Shown piece after piece: positions 34,412 through 43,694 of a stretch of 56,600 bases of DNA. Within the stretch, counting starts at the first letter, position 1, and each line of letters starts with the position of its first letter. The translations under genes were made by a program, and so were the position numbers. Source of the stretch: Brevibacillus parabrevis. Lineage in GTDB: Bacteria > Bacillota > Bacilli > Brevibacillales > Brevibacillaceae. Under the pieces are notes generated by a model. That model did no database searches, was not told the DNA's origin, and was given only the letters and a program-made list of their open reading frames with translations. Where the stretch lies: NCBI RefSeq assembly GCF_003710905.1, contig NZ_RHHV01000018.1, positions 1-56,600 of the forward strand, in the 5' to 3' direction.

Positions 34412-35680
34412 TTGGCGATTCAGGCAGATATGCTTTCCATTGCATATGGCTTTGCCGCGTTTTTTCTCAACCCCGTCTTTTACCTGTTTCTCGGCTTCAT
34501 TTACTTGCACTATCGCAGGCAAATGAACCTGGAAAGGCAGCTGTTTGCCGCACGCATGCAAACACCGCTCCTTTCGACAATCCGGGCGGCAGGCATGGGC
34601 GTAGTAGGGGGGCTTTGCATCTCTCTTCTCGCCGCAGGACTGGGAGTAGTTGTACAGGCGCAAGATTTATGGATTTTATGGGGATTGGCTCTGCTGTTGG
34701 CGCTGATTCGTTTACGTTTTCTTTGCTTCGCGTATGCCGCAGGCTTGCTCGCGATTTTGCACACAATTGCCCAAGTAGCTCCGGGGCTGAAAGACGTCGA
34801 GGTAATCGGTCCTGTCTGGACAATGTTGCTGCAAGCCAAGCCAGTGCCGCTGCTTGCCTTGGTGGCGATCATGCATTTGATTGAAGCGATGCTCGTCCGC
34901 TGGAACGGAGGCAGAGATGCTTCGCCGCTGTTTGTCGAAGGGCAGCGCGGGCGCATTGTCGGTGCGTATTTGTTGCATTCTTTCTGGCTGACTCCGCTTG
35001 CCCTGTTTGTTCAGGTCGAGCCGGGAACGATCAGCGGCACTTTGTATCCGGGCTGGCCGTTTTTTTCGGGTGAGCTTGCTTCCTTTGGCTTGTTGCTGTT
35101 GCCTACGGTCACCGGTTTTTCCGATATGACCCAAACGATGACACCACGCAGCAAGGCAAAGCAAATTTCCAAAAGCCTTATCTGGTACGCTATCGGGCTT
35201 TTGGCGCTTTGCGCCTTGTCGGTGTTGTTCATGCCGCTTGTTCTGCTCGCCGCTTTGTTCGCGTTATTCGGACACGAAGCGTTATTTTTCTGGAGTCAGC
35301 TAAAAGAGCGGCAGCGGTCACCGTATTTCATCCAATCCTCGCGCGGCATCAAGGTGATGGGAGTCATTCCGGGCACGCGGGCGGAAGAAATCGGGATTGC
35401 TCCAGGGGAGATCATCGTGAAAGTGAACGGCATTCCTGTGCGGGATAAGACGGATTTGTATCCGGCCTTGCAAGCCAACTCGGCTTTTTGCAAAATGGAA
35501 GTGCTCACGCGCGATGGAGAGCTGAAGTTCGTGCAGTGTGCAGTCTACGCTGGCAACCATCATCAGTTGGGCATTATCGTAGTGCCGGATGCAACCACTC
35601 GCGTATTTGTCGATTTGAAACGCTCCAGCGTAGTTGAGCTGATCAAGCAAAAGCTTGAAAAACTGAATGTAGGCGCTTGA
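34412..35680 (+). CDS. minJ: MinJ-like PDZ polytopic membrane protein
   Basis: About 422 residues. Roughly seven or eight hydrophobic helices occupy 1-300. A PDZ domain (about 315-380) starts GIKVMGVIPGTRAEEIGIAPGEIIVKVNG. This layout matches B. subtilis MinJ, which bridges DivIVA and MinD to prevent division at poles. TTG 34412 is preceded by GAGGTGAGG. Position after ctpB supports the name. swrA, which lies between them in B. subtilis, is absent. Sequence divergence in the membrane part leaves some doubt. Confidence 0.75.
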   Translation: MAIQADMLSIAYGFAAFFLNPVFYLFLGFIYLHYRRQMNLERQLFAARMQTPLLSTIRAAGMGVVGGLCISLLAAGLGVVVQAQDLWILWGLALLLALIRLRFLCFAYAAGLLAILHTIAQVAPGLKDVEVIGPVWTMLLQAKPVPLLALVAIMHLIEAMLVRWNGGRDASPLFVEGQRGRIVGAYLLHSFWLTPLALFVQVEPGTISGTLYPGWPFFSGELASFGLLLLPTVTGFSDMTQTMTPRSKAKQISKSLIWYAIGLLALCALSVLFMPLVLLAALFALFGHEALFFWSQLKERQRSPYFIQSSRGIKVMGVIPGTRAEEIGIAPGEIIVKVNGIPVRDKTDLYPALQANSAFCKMEVLTRDGELKFVQCAVYAGNHHQLGIIVVPDATTRVFVDLKRSSVVELIKQKLEKLNVGA

Positions 35681-35695
35681 GCAAAGGGGAAGAGA

Positions 35696-35727
35696 AGGTG
35701 TGCGACAGATGTTGCACGCCTTTTTTT
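35696..35727 (+). terminator. Terminator after minJ-like gene
   Basis: AGGTGTGC (35696-35703) pairs with GCACGCCT (35714-35721, one G-T pair), then T7. Confidence 0.88.
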
Positions 35728-35839
35728 CATAAAAGGGACGGATTCGATAAAAATTTTTTTCTTGATATGTTTGTCTATTCAGAAACTTATGCGGAACTGG
35801 AACGTCTTAATGTACGAGGAAAAAAGGGGAGTGAGGCAT

Positions 35840-37537
35840 TTGTCCGAAATCAAAAAAACGGTCCTGTGTGTCTTGACTGGAGCATTAGCCGCGACAAGTC
35901 TGATCGTGGTGCCACTTGCGGGAGCCAGCACTAGCCCTGACAAGGCGGCTGCGTCAGGAGCAGTAGCGCGTGCCCAGGAAGTTGTTGCTGTCCCTGTTCC
36001 TGTAACAAAAGGGGTTCAAACACTGGTTCGCCTTTTGCCTGAACTGTCTGCACGGCACGTTGTGTACGTTGGGGATGTGGATGGTCCCGGAGTCAGTGGA
36101 GCAAAGGTTTCTTTTGCGCTTTCCGCTGCTGAGGCAAACAAGGCAGTAGACGGAGCCATCTTTGATTCGGCCACAGGTAATTTGCTCAAACTCGAACTTG
36201 CTCCCAAAGCGGCTACGAAGCCGGCTTTTCCTACCGAGCAGCAGGCGAAGGCTCGGGCGCAGGCGTTTGTCGCGGGCTTGGCTGCATCAGGCAGCACGTA
36301 TCAGGCCAGAGAAGTGACGAACGCAGGCGGCAAACTCACGGTCAGACTCGTCCGCAAAGTAAACAATGTAGCGTTGGACGACGCCTACGACAACTTTGTC
36401 AATTTTGACGCAGCGGGACGGATCATCGCGTTTGAAACATTTGACGGACGCTTGTACGAAAAAATAAATCCTGCGACGCTTCCTTCCGCGCAACGCGTCT
36501 TGTCTCCTGCACAAGCTCTGACGCAATGGAAGGCGAGCCGACCGCTGGAGCTGGTCTATTTGTTGCCGGAGCAGGACCAGCCAAACCGGACGGAAGCGCA
36601 GCTTGCCTATATCGTTAAAGGCGGCATCATTGCGAATGAACATACAGGAAGCGCAGTGGATGCCACGAGCGGTAAAAAGTTGGCCGCACCTGACAAATTG
36701 CCGCAAATTTTAAATGTAACCGGTACAGGAGAAAAATGGACGGCCCAAACAGAGAAAGAGGCACGCAACTTGCTGCGCATCCTGTTCAAACTGGAAACGG
36801 CAAGATTGCCGATGACCATTTTGGAGGAGAAACACGACAACGGTGAGGCTGTGCGCTATTTTATCTGGGGCCACTTCCAAAAGGACGCAACTGACCAGGA
36901 CAAGAAATACCAAATCGGCCAGTTCCCAGAGGGCGTCAGTAAGGCTGAGGGGCAGCACATCATGCTCGTAACAGATGCCAAGACGGGACAGATGCAGCAG
37001 TTTATTTACAGACAGGCGAATGAACCAGGGGCTGCTGCCAAAACCGACAAAAACCGCGATCGCAAAACAGTGGAAATGCTGTTGAAGCGGCTTGTTCTTT
37101 CCGGCAGCAACCAGCTGCGAGTGACGGATATCGGCGACGAGAAGTACACCTCGCTGGCTCTTGATCCACTGCTGGGAAATGTCCCGGTCTACCGAATCGG
37201 ACAGAGTGAAGAAGCTGGCATGTATACGGTCAAAGTAAATTCATGGACGGGCAAAATCGAAGAAGTCAGCATAAACCGTCCGGAAAACGTGGTGTACCCT
37301 GCAAGCTCCAAGGCGATCAAGGAGCAGGCTGCCATGGATCGGTTGCTCGGCGTATTGCCGCTTGAACTGAACTACATTCACCAGCGGGATGCGCAGACGA
37401 ATGCGATTACCTTTAAACTGGGCTACGACCTGTCTTTCCGGCAAACTCGCTCGCACTGCTTCTGCGGAGCAAATGCCAAGATTGACACGACGGTGTATGT
37501 TGATGCTTTGACGGGGCAGACCATTATCAAAGAATAA
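35840..37537 (+). CDS. Secreted YcdB/YcdC-like repeat protein
   Basis: 565 residues from TTG 35840 (GGGGAG 8 nt upstream). A signal peptide runs KKTVLCVLTGALAATSLIVVPLAGA. The mature part alternates modules that look like PepSY/YcdB units: DAAGRIIAFE, DATSGKKL, DAKTGQMQQF, SWTGKIEEV and DALTGQTIIKE mark strands of five such units. Near the C-terminus a SHCFCGANAK pair of cysteines is notable. Function is unknown; related Bacillus proteins are extracellular and sometimes spore-linked. Monocistronic between two terminators. Confidence 0.72.
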   Translation: MSEIKKTVLCVLTGALAATSLIVVPLAGASTSPDKAAASGAVARAQEVVAVPVPVTKGVQTLVRLLPELSARHVVYVGDVDGPGVSGAKVSFALSAAEANKAVDGAIFDSATGNLLKLELAPKAATKPAFPTEQQAKARAQAFVAGLAASGSTYQAREVTNAGGKLTVRLVRKVNNVALDDAYDNFVNFDAAGRIIAFETFDGRLYEKINPATLPSAQRVLSPAQALTQWKASRPLELVYLLPEQDQPNRTEAQLAYIVKGGIIANEHTGSAVDATSGKKLAAPDKLPQILNVTGTGEKWTAQTEKEARNLLRILFKLETARLPMTILEEKHDNGEAVRYFIWGHFQKDATDQDKKYQIGQFPEGVSKAEGQHIMLVTDAKTGQMQQFIYRQANEPGAAAKTDKNRDRKTVEMLLKRLVLSGSNQLRVTDIGDEKYTSLALDPLLGNVPVYRIGQSEEAGMYTVKVNSWTGKIEEVSINRPENVVYPASSKAIKEQAAMDRLLGVLPLELNYIHQRDAQTNAITFKLGYDLSFRQTRSHCFCGANAKIDTTVYVDALTGQTIIKE

Positions 37538-37548
37538 GCAAAAATAAG

Positions 37549-37588
37549 AAGCCGCCTTCTTTCTGCGTTACAGAAGAGGCGGCTTTTG
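37549..37588. terminator. Bidirectional terminator between convergent genes
   Basis: AAGCCGCCTTCT (37549-37560) pairs with AGAAGAGGCGGCTT (37572-37585, one bulge region) followed by T residues; A-rich on the other side. Confidence 0.88.
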
Positions 37589-37600
37589 TGTGTAACTAGA

Positions 37601-38533
37601 CTAGGCGCTCGCTTCAAATCCGGTGATTTGATTCAGCGCAATTTTTTTGTCATCAGCCAAGACGAACTCTACGATGCCGTTTTTCATGCTGACAGCCTTG
37701 ATGACGCCATTCAGGCTGTTGTTTGAGCTTGAACCGTCCGTGTTGGTTTGGCTTTCTGTGTAAGTGACGTTGAAACCGATCATTTGCGCATATTGCAACG
37801 AGTTGCTCATGGCATTGTTTTCCGGCTTCACGCTCATGCCGACGACCTGATCGAGCTTGACCGTCTGACCGTTGTTCAGCGAGAACTGAGTGATTCCGTC
37901 TTTTGTTGTGAACCCGGTGATGACGGCGTTGGCGATTTCGTCGACTTTCGTGATGTCGTCCGTAGTAGCCGGGTTTCCGTCTTTGTCTATTTCTTTGGTC
38001 GTTTTGTACGAAACGTCTTTGCCGATCATGTTCATGAACTTGAGGCTGCTGTCCAGCGCATTCCCCGTCATGCCTTGCGACTCCAGTCCTTTGATGTCTG
38101 CAAGCGGAATCGGGTTAGTCTCTCCGGTAATGCGGAAGTATATTTTGCCTTTGTCCATGTAGACGGCTTCCAGCACGCCTTCTTTTGTTTGAGTCGCAGT
38201 TTCTCCCGTTACTTCGTCTTTGGTCGTGAGGGAGTAGGTTGCGGTGCGACCCGTCAGCGCTTCGTATTTTTCCAGCGTCAGCATGCTGTTGTTGGATTGC
38301 TCCATCAAGGTGGACATCTTTTTCATTTGCTCCACCATGGTCATCATGCTCGTTTGCTGAATGAACTGCGAGTTATCCATCGGGGATGTAGGGTCCTGGT
38401 GCTTCAACTGTTCCAGCAAAAGCTTCATGAACGCATTGTTATCCAGCTCTGCCGAGAACTCTTTTTTGCCCTGGTAGCTCATGTGTGGCTGTATATAAGG
38501 ATTATTTTTAACGGTGGTTCCGATATCTGACAT
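37601..38533 (-). CDS. FlgD-like flagellar hook capping protein with triplicated C-terminal module
   Basis: 310 residues. The N-terminal FlgD signature is FMKLLLEQLKHQDPTSPMDN (about 35-54), the region that caps the growing hook. The rest consists of three similar ~65-residue units (88-151, 164-233, 245-307). Units two and three start MIG-x-V-Y and all end with I-x-F-x-L-x2-G/D-x3-I-L-x2-I-x-G. Normal FlgD has one such Tudor-like region plus an FnIII insert. ATG 38533 is preceded by AGGGAGGAT. No other flagellar gene is near. Hook assembly is inferred. Confidence 0.78.
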   Translation of the reverse strand: MSDIGTTVKNNPYIQPHMSYQGKKEFSAELDNNAFMKLLLEQLKHQDPTSPMDNSQFIQQTSMMTMVEQMKKMSTLMEQSNNSMLTLEKYEALTGRTATYSLTTKDEVTGETATQTKEGVLEAVYMDKGKIYFRITGETNPIPLADIKGLESQGMTGNALDSSLKFMNMIGKDVSYKTTKEIDKDGNPATTDDITKVDEIANAVITGFTTKDGITQFSLNNGQTVKLDQVVGMSVKPENNAMSNSLQYAQMIGFNVTYTESQTNTDGSSSNNSLNGVIKAVSMKNGIVEFVLADDKKIALNQITGFEASA

Positions 38534-38573
38534 GTCGATCCTCCCTGAAGGTGGCGAGTCTAACCGTACATAC

Positions 38574-38671
38574 TTGTGCACTACTACTTATTATCGGTAT
38601 AATCTGTCGAAGGATGAAGACAAACATTTGTTCGAATTTCTGGCTTATCAGAGCTTAAATTGTGTTATAAT
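38574..38671 (+). promoter_or_regulatory. uvrBA promoters with LexA (SOS) box
   Basis: TTGTGC (38574-38579), 18 nt, TATAAT (38598-38603) is one promoter; a second TATAAT lies at 38666-38671. Between them, CAAACATTTGTTCG (38621-38634) matches the Bacillus LexA box CGAACRNRYGTTYC on the reverse strand with one mismatch at its end. SOS induction of uvrBA is known in B. subtilis. Confidence 0.78.
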
Positions 38672-38711
38672 GGAAATAGAACAGTCTTGCAACGAGGAGA
38701 TGAACGAGGGA

Positions 38712-40688
38712 ATGGAGCGTTTTGAATTGGTATCGGAGTATCAACCGTCCGGTGACCAGCCGACCGCTATCGCCGAACTGGTGGCAGGCATCCAGGCAGG
38801 CAAGCGGCACCAGACACTGCTCGGTGCAACAGGTACGGGAAAGACGTTTACGGCTGCCCAAGTAATTGCCCAGGTGAACAAGCCGACGCTGGTGATGGCG
38901 CACAACAAGACACTGGCTGCCCAGCTTTGCGCAGAGTTCAAGGAGTTTTTCCCGAATAACGCGGTGGAATACTTCGTCAGCTACTACGACTACTATCAGC
39001 CAGAAGCATACATTCCCCAATCGGATACATTTATTGAAAAAGACTCCAGCATCAACGACGAGATCGACAAGCTGCGTCACTCGGCGACCAGTGCGTTGTT
39101 TGAGCGGAGGGACGTCATCATTGTCGCTTCTGTCTCTTGTATTTACGGTTTGGGTTCGCCTGAAGAGTACAAGGAACTGTTGCTGTCGCTGCGAGTGGGG
39201 ATGGAAAAAGGCCGAGACGAGATTTTGCATCGCCTGGTCGACATTCAGTACACGCGCAATGATATCAACTTCACACGCGGGACCTTCCGGGTTCGTGGAG
39301 ACGTCGTGGAGATTTTTCCCGCGTCGCAGAGCGAACAGGCTATTCGTGTGGAGTTTTTCGGGGACGAAATTGAGCGGATTACCTCTATCGATGTGTTGAC
39401 CGGAGAGATTTTGGGACAGCGCGACCACGTAGCCATTTTCCCTGCTTCTCACTATGTCACCCGCGAAGAAAAAATGAAGCTGGCCGTTCAAAGCATCGAA
39501 GTGGAGCTGGAAGAGCGATTGGCCGAGCTTAAAGCGGCGGGAAAGCTGCTGGAAGCGCAGCGACTGGAACAGCGCACGCGCTACGATGTCGAAATGATGC
39601 TGGAGATGGGCTTTTGCTCCGGGATTGAAAACTACTCGCGACATTTGACAGGGCTGCCAGCAGGGCACGCTCCGTACACTTTGATGGACTACTTTCCAGA
39701 GGACTACCTTTTGCTGATCGACGAGTCGCACATGACTTTGCCGCAAGTGCGGGGGATGTACAACGGCGACCAGGCGCGCAAAAACGTCCTGGTTGAGCAC
39801 GGATTCCGCCTGCCGTCTGCGAAGGACAACCGACCGCTGCAATTCCAGGAGTTTGAGGAAAAGGTCAACCAGGCTATCTACATTTCTGCAACGCCCGGCC
39901 CGTACGAGCTGGAGCATTGCCCGGAAGTGGTGCAGCAAGTCATCCGTCCAACAGGGCTGATCGATCCGACGATCTCGGTTCGCCCGATCAAAGGACAGAT
40001 TGACGATCTCATCGGGGAAATCCAGGCGACGATTGCCAAAAACGAGCGCGTACTGGTCACGACTCTGACGAAAAAAATGTCCGAGGACTTGACGGACTAC
40101 CTCAAGGAAATCGGGATCAAGGTACGCTATCTGCACTCCGACATCAAGACGATCGAACGGATGCAAATTTTGCGTTCCTTGCGTTTGGGCGAATTTGACG
40201 TGCTGATCGGGATCAACCTGCTGCGGGAAGGCTTGGACTTGCCGGAAGTATCGCTTGTGGCGATTTTGGATGCCGATAAAGAAGGCTTCCTGCGCAACGA
40301 GCGTTCGCTGATTCAGACGATCGGCCGGGCAGCCCGTAACGCTGAGGGGCGCGTCATCATGTACGCCGACAAAATGACAGATTCGATGAACTCCGCGATT
40401 CGCGAGACAGAACGCAGGCGAGCTATTCAGATCGCTTACAACGAGAAGCACGGAATTACGCCGCAGACGGTGAAAAAGGCCGTGCGCGAAGTGATCGAGG
40501 CGACCAAGGTGGCAGAGGAAAAAGCGGACTATTTGCCACATGCGGACTTCAAGAAGATGCCGAAGAAGGATCGACTGGCTGTTATCGAGCGTATGGAAGA
40601 AGAAATGAAGGAAGCGGCGCGCAACTTGATGTTCGAACGTGCGGCCGAACTGCGTGATTTGATTTTGGAACTGAAGGCGGAACTCTAA
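38712..40688 (+). CDS. uvrB: Excinuclease ABC subunit B
   Basis: 658 residues. It is the damage-verifying helicase of nucleotide excision repair. Walker A is GATGTGKT; the beta-hairpin region carries YYDYYQPEAYIPQSDTFIEKD; motif VI is QTIGRAARN. A C-terminal UVR motif (about 620-655) contacts UvrC. ATG 38712 yields the standard N-terminus MERFELVSEYQPSGDQ. Followed by uvrA after 14 bp. Confidence 0.98.
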   Translation: MERFELVSEYQPSGDQPTAIAELVAGIQAGKRHQTLLGATGTGKTFTAAQVIAQVNKPTLVMAHNKTLAAQLCAEFKEFFPNNAVEYFVSYYDYYQPEAYIPQSDTFIEKDSSINDEIDKLRHSATSALFERRDVIIVASVSCIYGLGSPEEYKELLLSLRVGMEKGRDEILHRLVDIQYTRNDINFTRGTFRVRGDVVEIFPASQSEQAIRVEFFGDEIERITSIDVLTGEILGQRDHVAIFPASHYVTREEKMKLAVQSIEVELEERLAELKAAGKLLEAQRLEQRTRYDVEMMLEMGFCSGIENYSRHLTGLPAGHAPYTLMDYFPEDYLLLIDESHMTLPQVRGMYNGDQARKNVLVEHGFRLPSAKDNRPLQFQEFEEKVNQAIYISATPGPYELEHCPEVVQQVIRPTGLIDPTISVRPIKGQIDDLIGEIQATIAKNERVLVTTLTKKMSEDLTDYLKEIGIKVRYLHSDIKTIERMQILRSLRLGEFDVLIGINLLREGLDLPEVSLVAILDADKEGFLRNERSLIQTIGRAARNAEGRVIMYADKMTDSMNSAIRETERRRAIQIAYNEKHGITPQTVKKAVREVIEATKVAEEKADYLPHADFKKMPKKDRLAVIERMEEEMKEAARNLMFERAAELRDLILELKAEL

Positions 40689-40702
40689 GGAGAGGTATTT
40701 TC

Positions 40703-43570
40703 ATGCCATTGGAACATATTGTCGTCAAGGGCGCTCGTGCCCACAATCTGAAAAATATTGATGTAGTGATCCCGCGGGACAAATTCGTCGTTTTGACGGG
40801 TTTGTCCGGTTCGGGGAAGTCCTCGCTTGCTTTTGACACGATTTATGCAGAGGGACAACGCCGTTATGTCGAGTCCCTGTCTGCTTATGCCCGCCAGTTT
40901 CTCGGGCAGATGGACAAGCCGGATGTCGATTCGATCGAAGGGCTGTCTCCTGCGATCTCCATCGATCAGAAGACAACGAGCCGCAACCCGCGCTCTACGG
41001 TTGGTACGGTCACGGAGATTTACGACTACTTGCGCTTGTTGTATGCGCGTGTCGGCCGGGCGATTTGTCCCGAACACGGCATCGAGATTCAATCCCAGAC
41101 GATTGAACAGATGGTCGATCGCCTGATGGAGTATCCGGAGCGCACCAAAATGCAAATTCTCGCTCCGATGGTTCAGGGGCGCAAAGGCGAGCACGTCAAG
41201 CTGTTGGAAGATATCCGCAAGCAAGGCTTTGTTCGCGTGCGCGTAAATGGCGAGATTACCGATTTGTCCGAGGACATCAAGCTGGAGAAAAACAAGAAGC
41301 ACAACATTGAGGTTGTGGTGGACCGCGTTGTCGTGAAGCCGGATGTGCAGTCCCGCCTGGCGGATTCCCTGGAAACGGCCTTGCGTCTGGCAGATGGCAA
41401 GGTCATCGTCGACGTGATGGAACAAGAGGAGCTGTTGTTCAGCGAGAAGCACGCTTGCCCGATTTGCGGATTTTCCATTGGCGAGCTGGAGCCGCGGATT
41501 TTCTCCTTTAACAGCCCGTTCGGTGCGTGCTCGGAGTGCGACGGGTTGGGAGTAAAGCTGGAAGTAGACCCGGATATGGTTGTTCCGGATGCCACCAAGA
41601 CGTTGCACGAAGGGGCGATCGGTGCATGGGAGCCGAAGTCGTCGACGTATTACCAGCAGCTGTTGGAATCGGCTTGCCGCCACTTCCATATTCGCATGGA
41701 TATCCCGTACGAGGAGCTGACTCCTGAGCAGGTGCAGATTTTGATGTACGGCAGCGAAGGGGAGAAAATCCAGTTCCGTTATGAAAATGAGTTCGGGCAA
41801 GTGCGGGAAGCAGTCGTGCCATTCGAGGGCGTCGTGCCCAACCTGCAAAGGCGTCATCTGGAGACCAGCTCCGACTACATTCGCGAGCAAATCGAAGGCT
41901 TCATGAGCCAAAAGCCTTGTCCTGTCTGCAAAGGGCATCGTTTGCGCCAGGAGAGCCTCGCTGTGAAGATCGGCGAGCGCAGCATTTCGGAGCTGACGAC
42001 TTTGTCTATTCTCGATGCCCATCAGTTCGTTGACGGACTGGAGCTGACGGAGCGGGAAGCGAAGATCGCCAATCTGATCGTCAAAGAAATCAAGGCACGG
42101 CTTAACTTTTTGATTGATGTCGGACTGGATTATCTCACCTTGAGCCGGGCGGCAGGGACTTTGTCCGGGGGAGAGGCGCAGCGGATCAGGCTTGCTACCC
42201 AGATCGGCTCCAGCTTGATGGGCGTCCTCTACATTCTCGATGAGCCGAGCATTGGTCTGCATCAGCGGGACAACGCCCGCCTGATCAAAACGTTGGAGCA
42301 TATGACCAAGCTGGGGAATACGCTGATCGTCGTCGAGCACGACGAAGATACGATGATGGCTTGCGATTATATTATCGATATCGGTCCGGGAGCAGGCATC
42401 CACGGCGGTCAAGTAGTGTCTGCCGGCACACCGGAAGAAGTGATGAAAGATGAGAACTCGCTGACAGGCGCTTATTTGAGCGGCAGAAAGTTCATTCCTG
42501 TTCCGCTGGAGCGCAGAAAGCCATCTGACAAATGGGTGAAGATCGAAGGCGCGAAGGAAAACAACCTGAAAAACGTTACGGCCAAATTTCCGCTGGGGCT
42601 GTTCGTTGCTGTGACAGGGGTATCAGGCTCCGGGAAAAGTACGCTCATCAATGAGATTTTGCAAAAGGTGCTGTCGCGCGATCTGAACGGCGCCAAAGTA
42701 AAACCGGGCGAACACCGCCGAATCGTCGGGCTGGAGCATTTGGACAAAGTGATCGACATCGATCAATCGCCGATTGGCCGGACGCCGCGCTCCAATCCGG
42801 CGACGTATACGGGTGTTTTTGATGACATTCGCGATTTGTTTGCCTCGACGAACGAAGCCAAGGTGCGCGGTTACAAAAAGGGCCGTTTCAGCTTCAACGT
42901 CAAAGGCGGCCGTTGCGAGGCGTGCAGCGGTGACGGGATTATCAAAATCGAGATGCACTTTTTGCCGGACGTGTACGTGCCTTGCGAAGTGTGCCATGGC
43001 AAGCGCTACAACCGGGAGACTCTCGATGTGAAATACAAAGGCAAGAGCATCGCAGACGTCTTGGAGATGACGATTGAGGATGCGGTTGAGTTTTTCCGCA
43101 ACCTGCCGAAGATCGAGCGCAAGCTGCAAACGATCGTGGATGTAGGTCTTGGCTACATGAAGCTTGGACAGCCTGCGACGACTCTCTCCGGCGGCGAAGC
43201 GCAGCGTGTCAAGCTCGCATCCGAGCTGTATCGCCGCAGCACAGGGCGTACGCTGTACATCTTGGACGAACCGACGACAGGGTTGCACACAGACGATATT
43301 GATCGTCTGTTGAAGGTGTTGCAGCGTCTGGTGGAAAATGGCGATACGGTACTGGTCATCGAGCACAACCTGGACGTCATCAAGACAGTTGACTACATCG
43401 TCGATCTGGGGCCAGAGGGCGGTACGCGCGGCGGTCAGATCGTCGGCTCGGGTACTCCGGAAGAAGTGGCGAAGCTGGAAGGCTCGTATACCGGAACATA
43501 CCTCAAGCCGATTTTGGAAAGAGACAAAGCGAGAACGATTGCCAAGCTGGAACAGCTGGTGTCGAAGTAA
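40703..43570 (+). CDS. uvrA: Excinuclease ABC subunit A
   Basis: 955 residues. Two ABC ATPase halves: the first P-loop GLSGSGKSSLAFD, the second GVSGSGKSTLIN, with LSGGEAQRIRLA and LSGGEAQRVKLA signatures. Zinc fingers are seen as CPICGF...CSECDG and CEACSGDG...CEVCHG. UvrA dimers find bulky lesions and load UvrB. ATG 40703 follows AAGGAGAGG. Confidence 0.98.
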   Translation: MPLEHIVVKGARAHNLKNIDVVIPRDKFVVLTGLSGSGKSSLAFDTIYAEGQRRYVESLSAYARQFLGQMDKPDVDSIEGLSPAISIDQKTTSRNPRSTVGTVTEIYDYLRLLYARVGRAICPEHGIEIQSQTIEQMVDRLMEYPERTKMQILAPMVQGRKGEHVKLLEDIRKQGFVRVRVNGEITDLSEDIKLEKNKKHNIEVVVDRVVVKPDVQSRLADSLETALRLADGKVIVDVMEQEELLFSEKHACPICGFSIGELEPRIFSFNSPFGACSECDGLGVKLEVDPDMVVPDATKTLHEGAIGAWEPKSSTYYQQLLESACRHFHIRMDIPYEELTPEQVQILMYGSEGEKIQFRYENEFGQVREAVVPFEGVVPNLQRRHLETSSDYIREQIEGFMSQKPCPVCKGHRLRQESLAVKIGERSISELTTLSILDAHQFVDGLELTEREAKIANLIVKEIKARLNFLIDVGLDYLTLSRAAGTLSGGEAQRIRLATQIGSSLMGVLYILDEPSIGLHQRDNARLIKTLEHMTKLGNTLIVVEHDEDTMMACDYIIDIGPGAGIHGGQVVSAGTPEEVMKDENSLTGAYLSGRKFIPVPLERRKPSDKWVKIEGAKENNLKNVTAKFPLGLFVAVTGVSGSGKSTLINEILQKVLSRDLNGAKVKPGEHRRIVGLEHLDKVIDIDQSPIGRTPRSNPATYTGVFDDIRDLFASTNEAKVRGYKKGRFSFNVKGGRCEACSGDGIIKIEMHFLPDVYVPCEVCHGKRYNRETLDVKYKGKSIADVLEMTIEDAVEFFRNLPKIERKLQTIVDVGLGYMKLGQPATTLSGGEAQRVKLASELYRRSTGRTLYILDEPTTGLHTDDIDRLLKVLQRLVENGDTVLVIEHNLDVIKTVDYIVDLGPEGGTRGGQIVGSGTPEEVAKLEGSYTGTYLKPILERDKARTIAKLEQLVSK

Positions 43571-43573
43571 ACC

Positions 43574-43612
43574 AAAGACTGCCTCTCTGATTGTTCAGGG
43601 GGGCGTCTTTTG
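43574..43612 (+). terminator. Terminator after uvrBA
   Basis: A 16-17-bp stem with some G-T pairs: 43574-43590 against 43595-43610, 4-nt loop, ending in a T-rich tract. Confidence 0.78.
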
Positions 43613-43694
43613 CTGTTTAACAAAGAAAACGAGTGACTGGCAACTGGCACATGGTCGTGCGGTGATGCAAGGGCGAGACGGAGGAGGAGAAGCT

